A stretch of DNA of 15,680 bases from Chloroflexota bacterium (GTDB lineage: Bacteria; Chloroflexota; Anaerolineae; Ardenticatenales; Ardenticatenaceae). The stretch spans positions 1 through 15,680 of the forward strand of contig DOUV01000527.1 in the NCBI GenBank assembly GCA_003520455.1, written 5' to 3'. The notes under the pieces are model-generated. The model had not been told where the DNA came from. It made no database searches and saw only the letters and a program-made list of their open reading frames with translations. Position 1 is the first letter of the stretch, and each line of letters starts with the position of its first letter. Position numbers and translations under genes: made by a program. This document shows positions 1-5,735 of the stretch, in pieces.

Positions 1-909
1 TCGCCTGTGCGCCACCAGGGCCGCCAGTCCTGCCAAAGCCACCCCCGCGAGCAGGGCTCCGAGCGGCTGCGCCAGCGCCGGGACCATGCCGTGCCCCGTA
101 GCCCAACTCTCCAGCAACGTCGTCAACACATAGACGCCATCGAGCGCGCCGCGCCAGTAGGAGCGGTCAGCATCGAGACGATTGAGAACAAAGCCGAGCC
201 AGGGAAGATAGGCCAGGAGGGTGACAAGAAGTGGCCCCAGCAGCACCAAAAACCGGCGCGGGGTGCGCCAGCACCAGAGGAGCAGCCAGGCGACCTGGAC
301 CGCCACGAGAAACCAGGCGTAGAAGTGAGTGTAGACCGCCGCGATGTCGAGTGCCGCCAGCACCGTCACTGTTCCGAGACGCGGTTCCTGGTGCAGTTGG
401 CCCACTAACACCAGGAGTGCCGCCACCCCCAATGCCGTGACCAACGTGTACATCCGAGCCTCGCGGGCATACCACAGCCACAACGGCGAGAACGCTACCA
501 GGAGCGCGGCTCCATCGGCCGCGCCCCAGCCGAGCAACCGCCGCGCCAGCCGCCAGAGGAGTGGCACCGTGACCACCGCAGCCAGAACCGAGGGAAACCG
601 CAGGGCGAACTCGGTCTGACCCGCGAAGGCGATCCAGCCGTGCAGCAGCAGGTAGTAGAGCGGAGGGTGAATATCGGCCGCGGTCCGCACGATGATGTCG
701 GCCGTCGGCCGAGCGGCGAGCCAGGCACTGAACCCCTCGTCGTACCAGAGGCTCTGCCCGCCGAGCGCCCAGCTCTGCAGCGCAAACGCAAGCAGCGCGA
801 ACACGAGCACGCGGGCACGTGTCAGCACGGGTCTCGTGCTCGCCCAGGGCCTGGTGCCTGCCCAAGACAGGCGGTGCAACCGATCGGATGAAATCACGGC
901 CGCAATCAT
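1..909 (-). CDS. GT39/GT-C-like polytopic membrane glycosyltransferase (3' end cut by window edge)
   Basis: An open frame of 303 codons runs from ATG at 909 to the left edge without a stop, so the C-terminus is missing. The product is strongly hydrophobic. After a basic N-terminus and a first membrane segment (about residues 31-46) comes LWYDEGFSAW with D57-E58 in the first outer loop, the acidic pair typical of GT-C/GT39 (PMT_2, ArnT-like) enzymes that use polyprenyl-phosphate sugars. DIHPPLYY follows at about 79-86, YAREARMYTL at 147-156 and YTHFYAWFLVA at about 193-203, all common in this superfamily. It probably transfers a sugar from a lipid carrier to a surface glycan or protein on the outer face of the membrane; the substrate cannot be read. 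The start is uncertain: no clear Shine-Dalgarno site precedes ATG 909, and GTG 828 is an in-frame alternative just before the first membrane segment. It lies 31 nt after the M23 gene on the same strand, so the two are probably co-transcribed. Confidence 0.85.
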   Translation of the reverse strand, partial: MIAAVISSDRLHRLSWAGTRPWASTRPVLTRARVLVFALLAFALQSWALGGQSLWYDEGFSAWLAARPTADIIVRTAADIHPPLYYLLLHGWIAFAGQTEFALRFPSVLAAVVTVPLLWRLARRLLGWGAADGAALLVAFSPLWLWYAREARMYTLVTALGVAALLVLVGQLHQEPRLGTVTVLAALDIAAVYTHFYAWFLVAVQVAWLLLWCWRTPRRFLVLLGPLLVTLLAYLPWLGFVLNRLDADRSYWRGALDGVYVLTTLLESWATGHGMVPALAQPLGALLAGVALAGLAALVAHRR

Positions 910-940
910 AGCGACGGCCGGGTCGAAAACCAAATCGGGA

Positions 941-2098
941 TCAGGGACCGGAGGGCGGGGATTGGGCCGCAGAGAGTGATGGGAGGAACAACTCGTACTG
1001 CCGCGGGGCAACGCTGAGACGGGCCAGGATGGGAACGTCGGGTGAAACGGCCGGGAGCGGCCAGAAGCGACTATCGCTGGCAAGCGCAAAGACGAACAAC
1101 TCGAGCTCGCCCGCAACCGTGATCGTGCGGCTGCCCTCGAAGCGATGCTCACCGCCGGGCGGAATCGTCACGTCGCGCGCGAAGAGGAGGGCGCCGCCTG
1201 TCAGCCGGCCGCCCGGCTCCCGGCCACCAACGCCTAAGACGGCAAAATGCGCCGGCTCGCTGCCATCATTTCGAACCGTGAAGCTCGCTGTGATCGTGCC
1301 CCCAAAGGCAACCATCGTGGGAGACAGCGTGAGGCCAGCCGTCACCCGCGGCTGAGGGCCACTGGCCAGGATCTTGGTACTTGGGGGCGACGGCACAGTC
1401 GGCACGGGAGAGACAAACGCCGGTGCAGACCCAAGAAGGGCTATCGGAGGTGCTCCGGGCGTCGGCACCCCGGGTGGCTCGACCGTCGGCGCCGCCGCCA
1501 GCCCGGCCCCAGACGGTGCGACGTTGTCACTGACATAGCGCTGCCCAGCCTCGGGTGGCCCGCCGAACAAATCGTCCAGCGGCTGCGAGGGGCTGTGCAG
1601 GCTCTCGCCACGCTTGAGCTCAAAGTGGAGATGAGCCCTCGCGGCACCCGTCGCCCCACCGTAGCCGATGATCTGCCCGGCGTGCACCTGATCCCCCACC
1701 TGCACGGTGATGCCGCTGAGGTGAACGTAGCGGGTAAACCAGCCGCCCCCGTGATCAATGTAGACAACCAGAGCATCGCCGAGATTGAGGTCCATCGGGA
1801 GACCCAACTCCCAGGTGATCGCCATCACTGTGCCGTCGGCCGCTGCCACGATCGGGGCATCGGCCGGCAGATCGAAATCGACGGCATAGTACATCGAGCG
1901 CTGGTGCTGGTAGCAGCCGTAGCCACACGTCACCTCGTAACCGGCACCACCGAGGAAGGGCAGGTGAAGATGCGGCCGCGTGGGATCAGGGTCTTGCGCC
2001 GCGGCATTGGATGGGAGAAGCGCCAGCGGGCCGCCCAACAGCATAGCGAGCGCGACGATCAGAACGGTCCGGGCGAACGGTGGGAAGCCTTTGGTCAA
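941..2098 (-). CDS. Exported M23 (LytM-type) metallopeptidase-like protein with Ig-like C-terminal domain
   Basis: The product has 385 residues from a TTG start at 2098. I prefer this to ATG 2242 because GAGG sits 8 nt upstream, a signal peptide begins at once (TVLIVALAMLLGGPLALLPSNAAA, residues 11-34), and the promoter lies downstream of ATG 2242. The M23 domain spans about 50-185. VAAADGTV, HGGGWFTRYVHLSG (H126), GDQVHAGQIIGYGGATG and HLHFEL (H156, H158) match the family. The usual HxGxD zinc motif reads YYAVD (D74) here, so the first ligand is probably H65 nine residues upstream, as in the 'yAvDF' type of M23 protein. A Pro-rich linker (about 196-255) leads to a CARDB/Ig-like beta domain (about 256-345), then a C-terminal YELFLPSL segment. 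It probably cleaves or binds peptidoglycan outside the membrane. The glycosyltransferase gene follows directly. Confidence 0.88.
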   Translation of the reverse strand: MTKGFPPFARTVLIVALAMLLGGPLALLPSNAAAQDPDPTRPHLHLPFLGGAGYEVTCGYGCYQHQRSMYYAVDFDLPADAPIVAAADGTVMAITWELGLPMDLNLGDALVVYIDHGGGWFTRYVHLSGITVQVGDQVHAGQIIGYGGATGAARAHLHFELKRGESLHSPSQPLDDLFGGPPEAGQRYVSDNVAPSGAGLAAAPTVEPPGVPTPGAPPIALLGSAPAFVSPVPTVPSPPSTKILASGPQPRVTAGLTLSPTMVAFGGTITASFTVRNDGSEPAHFAVLGVGGREPGGRLTGGALLFARDVTIPPGGEHRFEGSRTITVAGELELFVFALASDSRFWPLPAVSPDVPILARLSVAPRQYELFLPSLSAAQSPPSGP

Positions 2099-2144
2099 GA
2101 CTGCTGCCTCAGAACGGCGAAGGGAGCGGATATCAGTCCCCTTG

Positions 2145-2174
2145 ATTATAGACCGGGGACCGGCCGGCCGCCAA
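2145..2174 (-). promoter_or_regulatory. Sigma-70-type promoter for the M23 gene
   Basis: On the minus strand, -35 TTGGCG (2174-2169) and a perfect -10 TATAAT (2150-2145) are 18 bp apart. Transcription would begin near 2138, about 40 nt before the TTG start at 2098. This placement rules against the longer ATG 2242 start. Confidence 0.65.
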
Positions 2175-2295
2175 TTACCCCCTCTTCCCAACTGTCGCCG
2201 CCAATCGTTCATCGCCACCACAAAAATCGACCAACTATCCACTTATTGAACGGCTGACCACTTTTTTTGTCGCAGGGCGCCGGTTCGAAGAACTC

Positions 2296-2324
2296 TTGCG
2301 GGCACGTGACTTCCATGCTACACT
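2296..2324 (+). promoter_or_regulatory. Sigma-70-type promoter for the Ig-like membrane protein gene
   Basis: -35 TTGCGG (2296-2301) and -10 TACACT (2319-2324) are separated by exactly 17 bp. This predicts a start near 2331 and a leader of about 40 nt before ATG 2373. The promoter is divergent from that of the M23 gene, with about 120 bp between the two -35 elements. Confidence 0.5.
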
Positions 2325-2372
2325 CTTGCGCCCCGGTCGCGGAGCTCTGCACGTCCGTAGCGAAGGACTGGT

Positions 2373-3134
2373 ATGATACCTTGCACACGCCGATGGCTGG
2401 TTGCCCTGTTCTTGATCCTGGTCCTGCCGGCAACCGTCTTTGCACAGGAGGGCCAGGCCCTCATCACCTCACCCCGCGCCAACGCCGTCATCCAGGGCAT
2501 GGTCAGCGTTGAGGGCGTTGCCAGCCACCCTGACTTTTGGAAGTACGAGGTCTGGATTGCACCGGGCTTGAATCCTCGTGATGATCAGTGGTCGGTGATT
2601 TACCTCCAGGAAAACCGGCCCGTCCCCAGTGAGGGGCAACTCGCCATTTGGAACACTCAGGCCTTCCCGGATGGGGTCTACAGTCTCCGGCTTCGTGTGG
2701 TCCGGCACGACGCCAACTATCAGGAAGTCGTGCTGAGCCCGATCAACATCGCCAACGCGGGCCCGCTTCCGACCGGTACGCCCTCGGAGTCGCCCACGCC
2801 TGAGGGATCGCCCACGCCGTTGCCCACGCTGATTCCGTCGGAACCGGCGCTCCCGCCGACCCCGGATCTGACGGCCCTTAGCGCCTCGCCGACTGTGGTA
2901 ACCATCGAGCAGCCCGTCACACTCGCCACATCCACACCCGCGCCCCTCGCGGCCCGTACCACGGCGGACGCCGGTGGAACGCCCCAGCTTCCCGCCGGCC
3001 TGGATTTCCAGCTCGGGATCGATAGCGGTAGCCTCTTTTCCGGTTGCCTGGTCGGCATGGGACTCACGCTACTGATTTTCGTGGTCATCGGTCTGCTCGG
3101 CCTGATCCGCCAGATCATTCGCTGGATGTTCTAG
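2373..3134 (+). CDS. Exported, C-terminally membrane-anchored Ig-like domain protein
   Basis: The product has 253 residues. ATG 2373 is preceded by AAGGA with a 5-nt spacer. An N-terminal signal peptide (residues 1-24, cleavage likely VFA/QE) is followed by a compact beta-rich domain (about 28-127). In it, ITSPRANAVIQGMVSVEGVA, WKYEVWIAPG and FPDGVYSLRLRVV fit an Ig/fibronectin-like 'bacterial Ig' fold of the type found in Chloroflexota surface proteins. Residues 130-200 are a Pro/Thr/Ser-rich stalk. A single hydrophobic segment (about 223-247), then a short basic tail (RQIIRWMF), anchors it in the membrane with the domain outside. No catalytic motif is visible; it may be structural or bind a ligand at the cell surface. 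It is divergent from the M23 gene. The family assignment is from overall pattern only, and no specific function can be named. Confidence 0.82.
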   Translation: MIPCTRRWLVALFLILVLPATVFAQEGQALITSPRANAVIQGMVSVEGVASHPDFWKYEVWIAPGLNPRDDQWSVIYLQENRPVPSEGQLAIWNTQAFPDGVYSLRLRVVRHDANYQEVVLSPINIANAGPLPTGTPSESPTPEGSPTPLPTLIPSEPALPPTPDLTALSASPTVVTIEQPVTLATSTPAPLAARTTADAGGTPQLPAGLDFQLGIDSGSLFSGCLVGMGLTLLIFVVIGLLGLIRQIIRWMF

Positions 3135-3152
3135 AGCGCCGGTCAAAACGTC

Positions 3153-3186
3153 AGACTTCCGAAGTCTCGGAAGACTTCGGAAGTCT
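3153..3186. terminator. Perfect 15-bp inverted repeat after the Ig-like gene; possible terminator
   Basis: Arms 3153-3167 and 3172-3186 are exact reverse complements around the 4-nt loop CGGA. The structure begins 18 nt after the TAG stop of the membrane protein gene, which is right for transcription termination, but no T-run follows on either strand. Each arm is itself palindromic apart from its centre base (AGACTTC-C-GAAGTCT), so cruciform or protein-binding roles are also possible. Confidence 0.5.
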
Positions 3187-3322
3187 CCGATCACGCGTCC
3201 ACGGCGACGGCTTGACCGATGTCCTGGCACTGTCGATTGGCCCTTTGGGAGATGGCGGTCCGTTCGGAGGTTCGGCCTTGATGAATACACCGTAACGTTC
3301 TACAGGAGGGTGCGTCTTCGAG

Positions 3323-3343
3323 ACTGGAGGTCTCGCCTCCAGT
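3323..3343. repeat. Short inverted repeat (8-bp arms, 5-nt loop)
   Basis: ACTGGAGG (3323-3330) and CCTCCAGT (3336-3343) flank TCTCG. It lies in the gap upstream of the micro-protein gene. It could form a small hairpin in a leader transcript or be a repeat remnant; there is no T-run. Confidence 0.4.
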
Positions 3344-3489
3344 GACGGCTTCTGTTTCAACACAGGGTGTCATTCATCACAAGAGCGCCGGTGGGATTCG
3401 TGGGGAGGAGCGCCAGATGAGAGGCACCGCAGAGGTGCACGCACTCCCACTGATCCTGGCCGGCCTCCAATCACAAAGGAGAACGCGTA

Positions 3490-3696
3490 GTGACCGGACG
3501 CACAGACAAAGCCCGTCTCTCACTCTTGGTGAGCATGCTCGTCGGTGCATTGCTGCTGGCTGTCGGTTGGTTTACTCAGCCCCGCGCCTGGGCAACGTCG
3601 TCGCTTCCCACCTGCAGTTCGTCGACCATCCCAGGCCCCGGCGAGAGTGCCTGCCTCTTCATCCCTGTCATCAAGAAAGCTCCCCTCCAACCTTGA
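3490..3696 (+). CDS. Small exported protein of unknown function, upstream of pth
   Basis: The product has 68 residues from GTG 3490, preceded by an excellent ribosome binding site (AAAGGAG, 3475-3481, spacer 8 nt), which is the main reason to call it real. Residues 1-36 form a signal peptide: a basic start (TGRTDKAR), a hydrophobic core (LSLLVSMLVGALLLAVGWF) and a likely cleavage site AWA/TS. The remaining 33-residue peptide has two cysteines (C42, C55), which could form a disulfide, and ends in CLFIPVIKKAPLQP. That hydrophobic 'F-I-P-V-I' tail resembles the C-terminal YELFLPSL of the M23 protein. The stop codon is only 3 nt before pth, so the two genes are almost certainly in one transcript and may be translationally coupled. 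No known family was recognised. Confidence 0.6.
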   Translation: MTGRTDKARLSLLVSMLVGALLLAVGWFTQPRAWATSSLPTCSSSTIPGPGESACLFIPVIKKAPLQP

Positions 3697-3699
3697 TCC

Positions 3700-4260
3700 A
3701 TGCTTCTGATTGTTGGCCTGGGCAATCCCGGATCACGCTACGCGCGCAACCGCCACAACGTCGGCTTTCAAGTAGCCGACCTCCTCGCGGCGCGCCACGG
3801 CCTGGGCTTTGATCGCTCGCAGCATCAGGCGCTGGTCGCGTCTGGCATCATCGCCGGTCAGCGCGTGCTGCTCGCCAAACCCCAAACGTACATGAACGAA
3901 AGCGGTCGCGTGGTGGCGCCCCTGGCGCGTTTCTACAAGATCCCACCGGAGGCGCTCATGGTCATCTTTGACGACCTCGACCTGCCTCAGGGGACGACTC
4001 GGCTCCGTCCGCAGGGCGGAGCCGGAGGGCACAACGGGATGCGTTCACTCATTGACCATCTCGGCACAGACAACTTCCCGCGGCTGCGCATCGGCATTGG
4101 CCGGCCGCCCGGCCAAATGGACCCGGCTGCCTACGTCCTCCAAGACTTTCGCCCGGAAGAAGAGCGCGAGATGGCCGTCGTGCGCCAGGAGGCCGCGGAC
4201 GCGATCGAACTCTGGCTGCGGGAGGGATTACCGGCTGCCATGAACCGCTATAATACGTGA
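3700..4260 (+). CDS. pth: Peptidyl-tRNA hydrolase
   Basis: The product has 186 residues, normal for bacterial Pth. It hydrolyses the ester bond of peptidyl-tRNAs released from stalled ribosomes, recycling tRNA in the cytoplasm. MLLIVGLGNPGSRYARNRHN carries N9 and the catalytic H19. YMNESG (N66), FDDLDLP (D91, which supports the catalytic histidine), GGAGGHNGMRSL (N112) and RLRIGIGRP complete the active-site signature, and all key residues are intact. ATG 3700 starts exactly at the conserved N-terminus. There is no strong Shine-Dalgarno site, but the upstream micro-protein stops 3 nt before it, which suggests translational coupling. A 21-bp inverted repeat begins 29 nt after the stop. Confidence 0.97.
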   Translation: MLLIVGLGNPGSRYARNRHNVGFQVADLLAARHGLGFDRSQHQALVASGIIAGQRVLLAKPQTYMNESGRVVAPLARFYKIPPEALMVIFDDLDLPQGTTRLRPQGGAGGHNGMRSLIDHLGTDNFPRLRIGIGRPPGQMDPAAYVLQDFRPEEEREMAVVRQEAADAIELWLREGLPAAMNRYNT

Positions 4261-4289
4261 AGAATGCGGTCAACGGATGGCCTTCAGCT

Positions 4290-4337
4290 ACAACGAATAA
4301 ACGGATGGGAACGGGATCCCATCCGTTTATTCGTTGT
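4290..4337. terminator. Perfect 21-bp inverted repeat between convergent genes; likely bidirectional terminator
   Basis: Arms 4290-4310 and 4317-4337 are exact reverse complements around the 6-nt loop ACGGGA. It sits just after pth and just beyond the 3' end of the convergent minus-strand propeller remnant, the right place for a bidirectional terminator. No T-tract follows on either strand, so it may instead act as an RNA-stabilising hairpin or be a repeat element. Confidence 0.55.
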
Positions 4338-4351
4338 GCCAACAGATGGCG

Positions 4352-4690
4352 TCACTTCGGCAAGGGCAAGAGCCGGAGGTTCCGGTCCTGGGTGGAAACG
4401 TACACCACTGCCCGCCCGTCGGGCTCGAAAGTGAAATCGCCCTGCGCGATCTTGAACGCTGTCAGGGCGGGGTCGAGCAGGCGATGGCTGCGGGCAGCGG
4501 CGACGTCGTAGAGCCAGACCTCGTGTGAGGCGGCTGCCGGCCGGAAGGGGAGGAAGAACAGGTGGCCGGCATCGCGCCAGGCGAACGCCCCGAACCAATC
4601 GAGCTTGCGCTCGCTCGTGCGTTCAGTCCGACGACACGCCTCAGCGGTCGCACGAGCAGGCTCAGTCCCTCTGCCAGGCCAACCTCATGG
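4352..4690 (-). pseudogene. C-terminal remnant of a TolB/WD40-like beta-propeller protein
   Basis: The minus strand reads as coherent propeller sequence ending in TGA (4354-4352): KLDWFGAFAWRDAGHLFFLPF, HEVWLYDVAAARSHRLLD, GDFTFEPDGRAVVYVSTQDR and NLRLLPLPK. The aromatic and DG-turn pattern (FEPDGRAVVY, RNLRLL) is that of TolB/PD40-type repeats. This frame is open only back to about 4684 and has no ATG, GTG or TTG start. Upstream, a different frame reads GHEVGLAEGLSLLVRPLRR, the expected preceding strand, so a frameshift around 4600-4640 is likely. The coding signal vanishes exactly at the stop of the MarR gene. This is best explained as the leftover 3' end of a larger gene whose front was lost by rearrangement. 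It is not annotated as functional. Confidence 0.55.
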
Positions 4691-4693
4691 CCA

Positions 4694-5182
4694 TTACTCC
4701 TGCTCGACGACGGTGGGAAGCGGCAGATACTGGCGCACCTCGCCTCTTGATTCGAACAGAGCCGCCAGACACTCAAGCACCTGAACGATCGTGGCACGCT
4801 CTTCGGATTTGAGATCTCCCAGCAACTCCGCGATCCGCCGTTGAACCCGGCCGATAATGTCCAGGTAGAGCCGCTCGCCTTCCGGCGTCAGCTCGATGCG
4901 CACGAGGCGCCGGTTTTGGGGGTCTTGCTGTCGCGTCAGCAGCCCCTTGCTCACCAGCCCGCTGATCATCTTGCTCATTGTTGGAAGCGAGACCTCGCGC
5001 GCCCGGGCGAGATCGCCAAGTGAACAGCCAGGCTGGCGTCGAGTATGGGCCAACACCCGCAGATGGGTCAACGTCAAGGTCCCACGCTCCTCATCCAACT
5101 CGTGACGAGCCTCGGCCGCCACAACTCGAGAGAGGTAGGGCACAATCTCGACGATCCTGGTAGCAGCTTCCAACTCGGTCAT
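4694..5182 (-). CDS. MarR-family winged-helix transcriptional regulator
   Basis: The product has 162 residues from ATG 5182. I prefer this start to ATG 5212 because AGGAAGG lies 6 nt upstream. The layout matches MarR. N-terminal dimerisation helices (about 1-40) are followed by LTLTHLRVLAHTRRQPGCSLGDLARA, a recognition helix VSLPTMSKMISGLVSKGLL, and the wing QDPQNRRLVRIELTPEGERLY with the conserved D-x-R-R pattern. A C-terminal dimer helix completes it. Such proteins bind palindromic DNA as dimers and usually repress their own gene and neighbouring efflux or stress genes, releasing on ligand binding. The only gene next to it downstream is a broken propeller remnant, so its target is unclear. 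A palindrome just upstream of the start suggests autoregulation. Confidence 0.9.
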   Translation of the reverse strand: MTELEAATRIVEIVPYLSRVVAAEARHELDEERGTLTLTHLRVLAHTRRQPGCSLGDLARAREVSLPTMSKMISGLVSKGLLTRQQDPQNRRLVRIELTPEGERLYLDIIGRVQRRIAELLGDLKSEERATIVQVLECLAALFESRGEVRQYLPLPTVVEQE

Positions 5183-5198
5183 CGAATGCCTTCCTGAC

Positions 5199-5212
5199 GT
5201 GGCGGACGCCAC
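5199..5212. promoter_or_regulatory. Palindromic operator candidate for the MarR regulator
   Basis: GTGGCGGACGCCAC is a 6-bp inverted repeat with a 2-bp centre. It lies in the leader of the MarR gene between the -10 element and the ribosome binding site. That is where an autoregulatory MarR dimer would bind, although most MarR sites are somewhat longer. Confidence 0.35.
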
Positions 5213-5235
5213 CGAAACGATTTGCTTTCCTGACG

Positions 5236-5264
5236 AGTATGACTCTCTCAGCCCGTCAGGTCAA
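5236..5264 (-). promoter_or_regulatory. Sigma-70-type promoter for the MarR gene
   Basis: On the minus strand, -35 TTGACC (5264-5259) and -10 CATACT (5241-5236) are separated by exactly 17 bp. They lie about 55-80 nt upstream of ATG 5182. Confidence 0.55.
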
Positions 5265-5286
5265 ACATCCTGGTAGAAGACATACG

Positions 5287-5305
5287 GCTCGCCTTGGAGG
5301 CGAGC
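5287..5305. repeat. 7-bp inverted repeat
   Basis: GCTCGCC (5287-5293) and GGCGAGC (5299-5305) flank TTGGA. It lies between the minus-strand terminator and the MarR promoter. There is no T-run, so it may be a second, backup stop hairpin for the upstream minus-strand gene. Confidence 0.3.
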
Positions 5306-5317
5306 GCCGCGAAGCCT

Positions 5318-5354
5318 GCTCCCGAAACGAAAACGAGCCGCGCGGGGCGGCTCG
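5318..5354 (-). terminator. Intrinsic terminator for the short minus-strand gene ending at 5372
   Basis: On the minus strand a perfect 8-bp GC-rich stem (CGAGCCGC at 5354-5347, GCGGCTCG at 5341-5334; loop CCCGC) is followed at once by TTTTCGTTTCG. It starts 18 nt after the TAA of the ORF at 5372. This is the clearest Rho-independent terminator in the window, and it isolates the MarR promoter from upstream transcription. Confidence 0.7.
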
Positions 5355-5371
5355 GCGAGGATCGTGAGTCG

Positions 5372-5674
5372 TTACTTACGGATCTCCTCCGGCACACCGG
5401 CCTGATCTAACTCAGCCTCCGTAAAGGTCGTCTTCGGACCGAGGACGATGACCCAGCCGGTCTCAGCGGCTGTTTGGGTCGCCGCCTCGGGCTGCTCCGT
5501 TGGCAGCTCGGGCTGCGCGGCACCCCCTCTCCCCCTTCCCTCGCAGGGAAGGGGGCCGGGGGGGTAGGTTCTGCCGGCGACGCCATCTGCCTGACAACTC
5601 GTGCGTACACCCGCTCCTCCCCCTACAGCTTGGTGAATAACGCCCCGTGTGATACAATTTCTTGTTACATTCAT
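5372..5674 (-). CDS. Short unknown ORF interrupted or extended by a REP-like repeat; possible gene remnant
   Basis: The frame has 100 codons from ATG 5674 to TAA 5372-5374. The C-terminal part reads like real protein: a P/E/T-rich linker (PELPTEQPEAATQTAAE), then GWVIVLGPKTTFTEAELDQAG. A proper intrinsic terminator follows the stop. The middle (TYPPGPLPCEGRGRGG) is simply the translation of a GC-rich REP-like hairpin (5531-5555). The N-terminus shows no signal peptide or recognisable fold, and ATG 5674 has no Shine-Dalgarno site and overlaps the mfd promoter. I read it as the 3' end of a former gene whose 5' part was lost or replaced by the repeat, with a functional small protein possible. 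No family was recognised. Confidence 0.35.
   Translation of the reverse strand: MNVTRNCITRGVIHQAVGGGAGVRTSCQADGVAGRTYPPGPLPCEGRGRGGAAQPELPTEQPEAATQTAAETGWVIVLGPKTTFTEAELDQAGVPEEIRK
5522..5570. repeat. REP-like GC-rich intergenic repeat
   Basis: A C-rich tract passes into a perfect 11-bp hairpin (5531-5541 and 5545-5555, loop CGC) and then GGCCGGGGGGGTAGG. The form 'CCCCCTCTCCC...GGGAGGGGGCCGGGGGG' resembles a class of repeats dispersed between genes in many GC-rich genomes. Here it lies within the short minus-strand ORF. Confidence 0.55.
5630..5658 (+). promoter_or_regulatory. Sigma-70-type promoter for mfd
   Basis: -35 TTGGTG (5630-5635) and -10 TACAAT (5653-5658) are exactly 17 bp apart. 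Transcription would begin near 5665, giving a leader of about 70 nt before ATG 5736. Confidence 0.55.
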
Positions 5675-5687
5675 CCCGAGGGACGGG

Positions 5688-5717
5688 CCAAAGAGCCGGC
5701 TCCTTGGTGGTGTTTTT
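5688..5717 (+). promoter_or_regulatory. Hairpin plus T-run in the mfd leader; possible attenuator
   Basis: The near-palindrome 5688-5707 (CCAAAGAGCC/GGCTCCTTGG, one mismatch) is followed by TGGTG and TTTTT (5713-5717), all inside the predicted leader of mfd. It resembles a weak intrinsic terminator. The stem is short and the T-run is 5 nt away, so confidence is low. Confidence 0.25.
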
Positions 5718-5735
5718 CTCGAGTAGGCAGGTCGT

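Larger units (their letters stand above)
3135..3489. other. Gene-free stretch with two inverted repeats
   Basis: About 355 bp between the Ig-like gene and the micro-protein gene. It holds a perfect 15-bp inverted repeat (3153-3186) and an 8-bp one (3323-3343). No frame in it reads like a protein. I see no convincing promoter, although one for the micro-protein/pth pair is expected here. Confidence 0.6.

Noticed and set aside
2099..2242. Longer M23 start at ATG 2242 (48 extra residues)
   Set aside because: The extension would precede the predicted promoter, would bury the signal peptide 58 residues in, and lacks a ribosome site.
1247..2257. 336-codon plus-strand open frame
   Set aside because: Antisense to the M23 gene, Arg/Pro-rich and without domain motifs. 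The minus strand carries the signal peptide and LytM motifs.
3342..3812. 156-codon plus-strand frame overlapping the micro-protein and pth
   Set aside because: Arg/Pro/Ser/His-rich with no motif. It overlaps pth out of frame, and the GTG 3490 frame has the proper ribosome site and a signal peptide.
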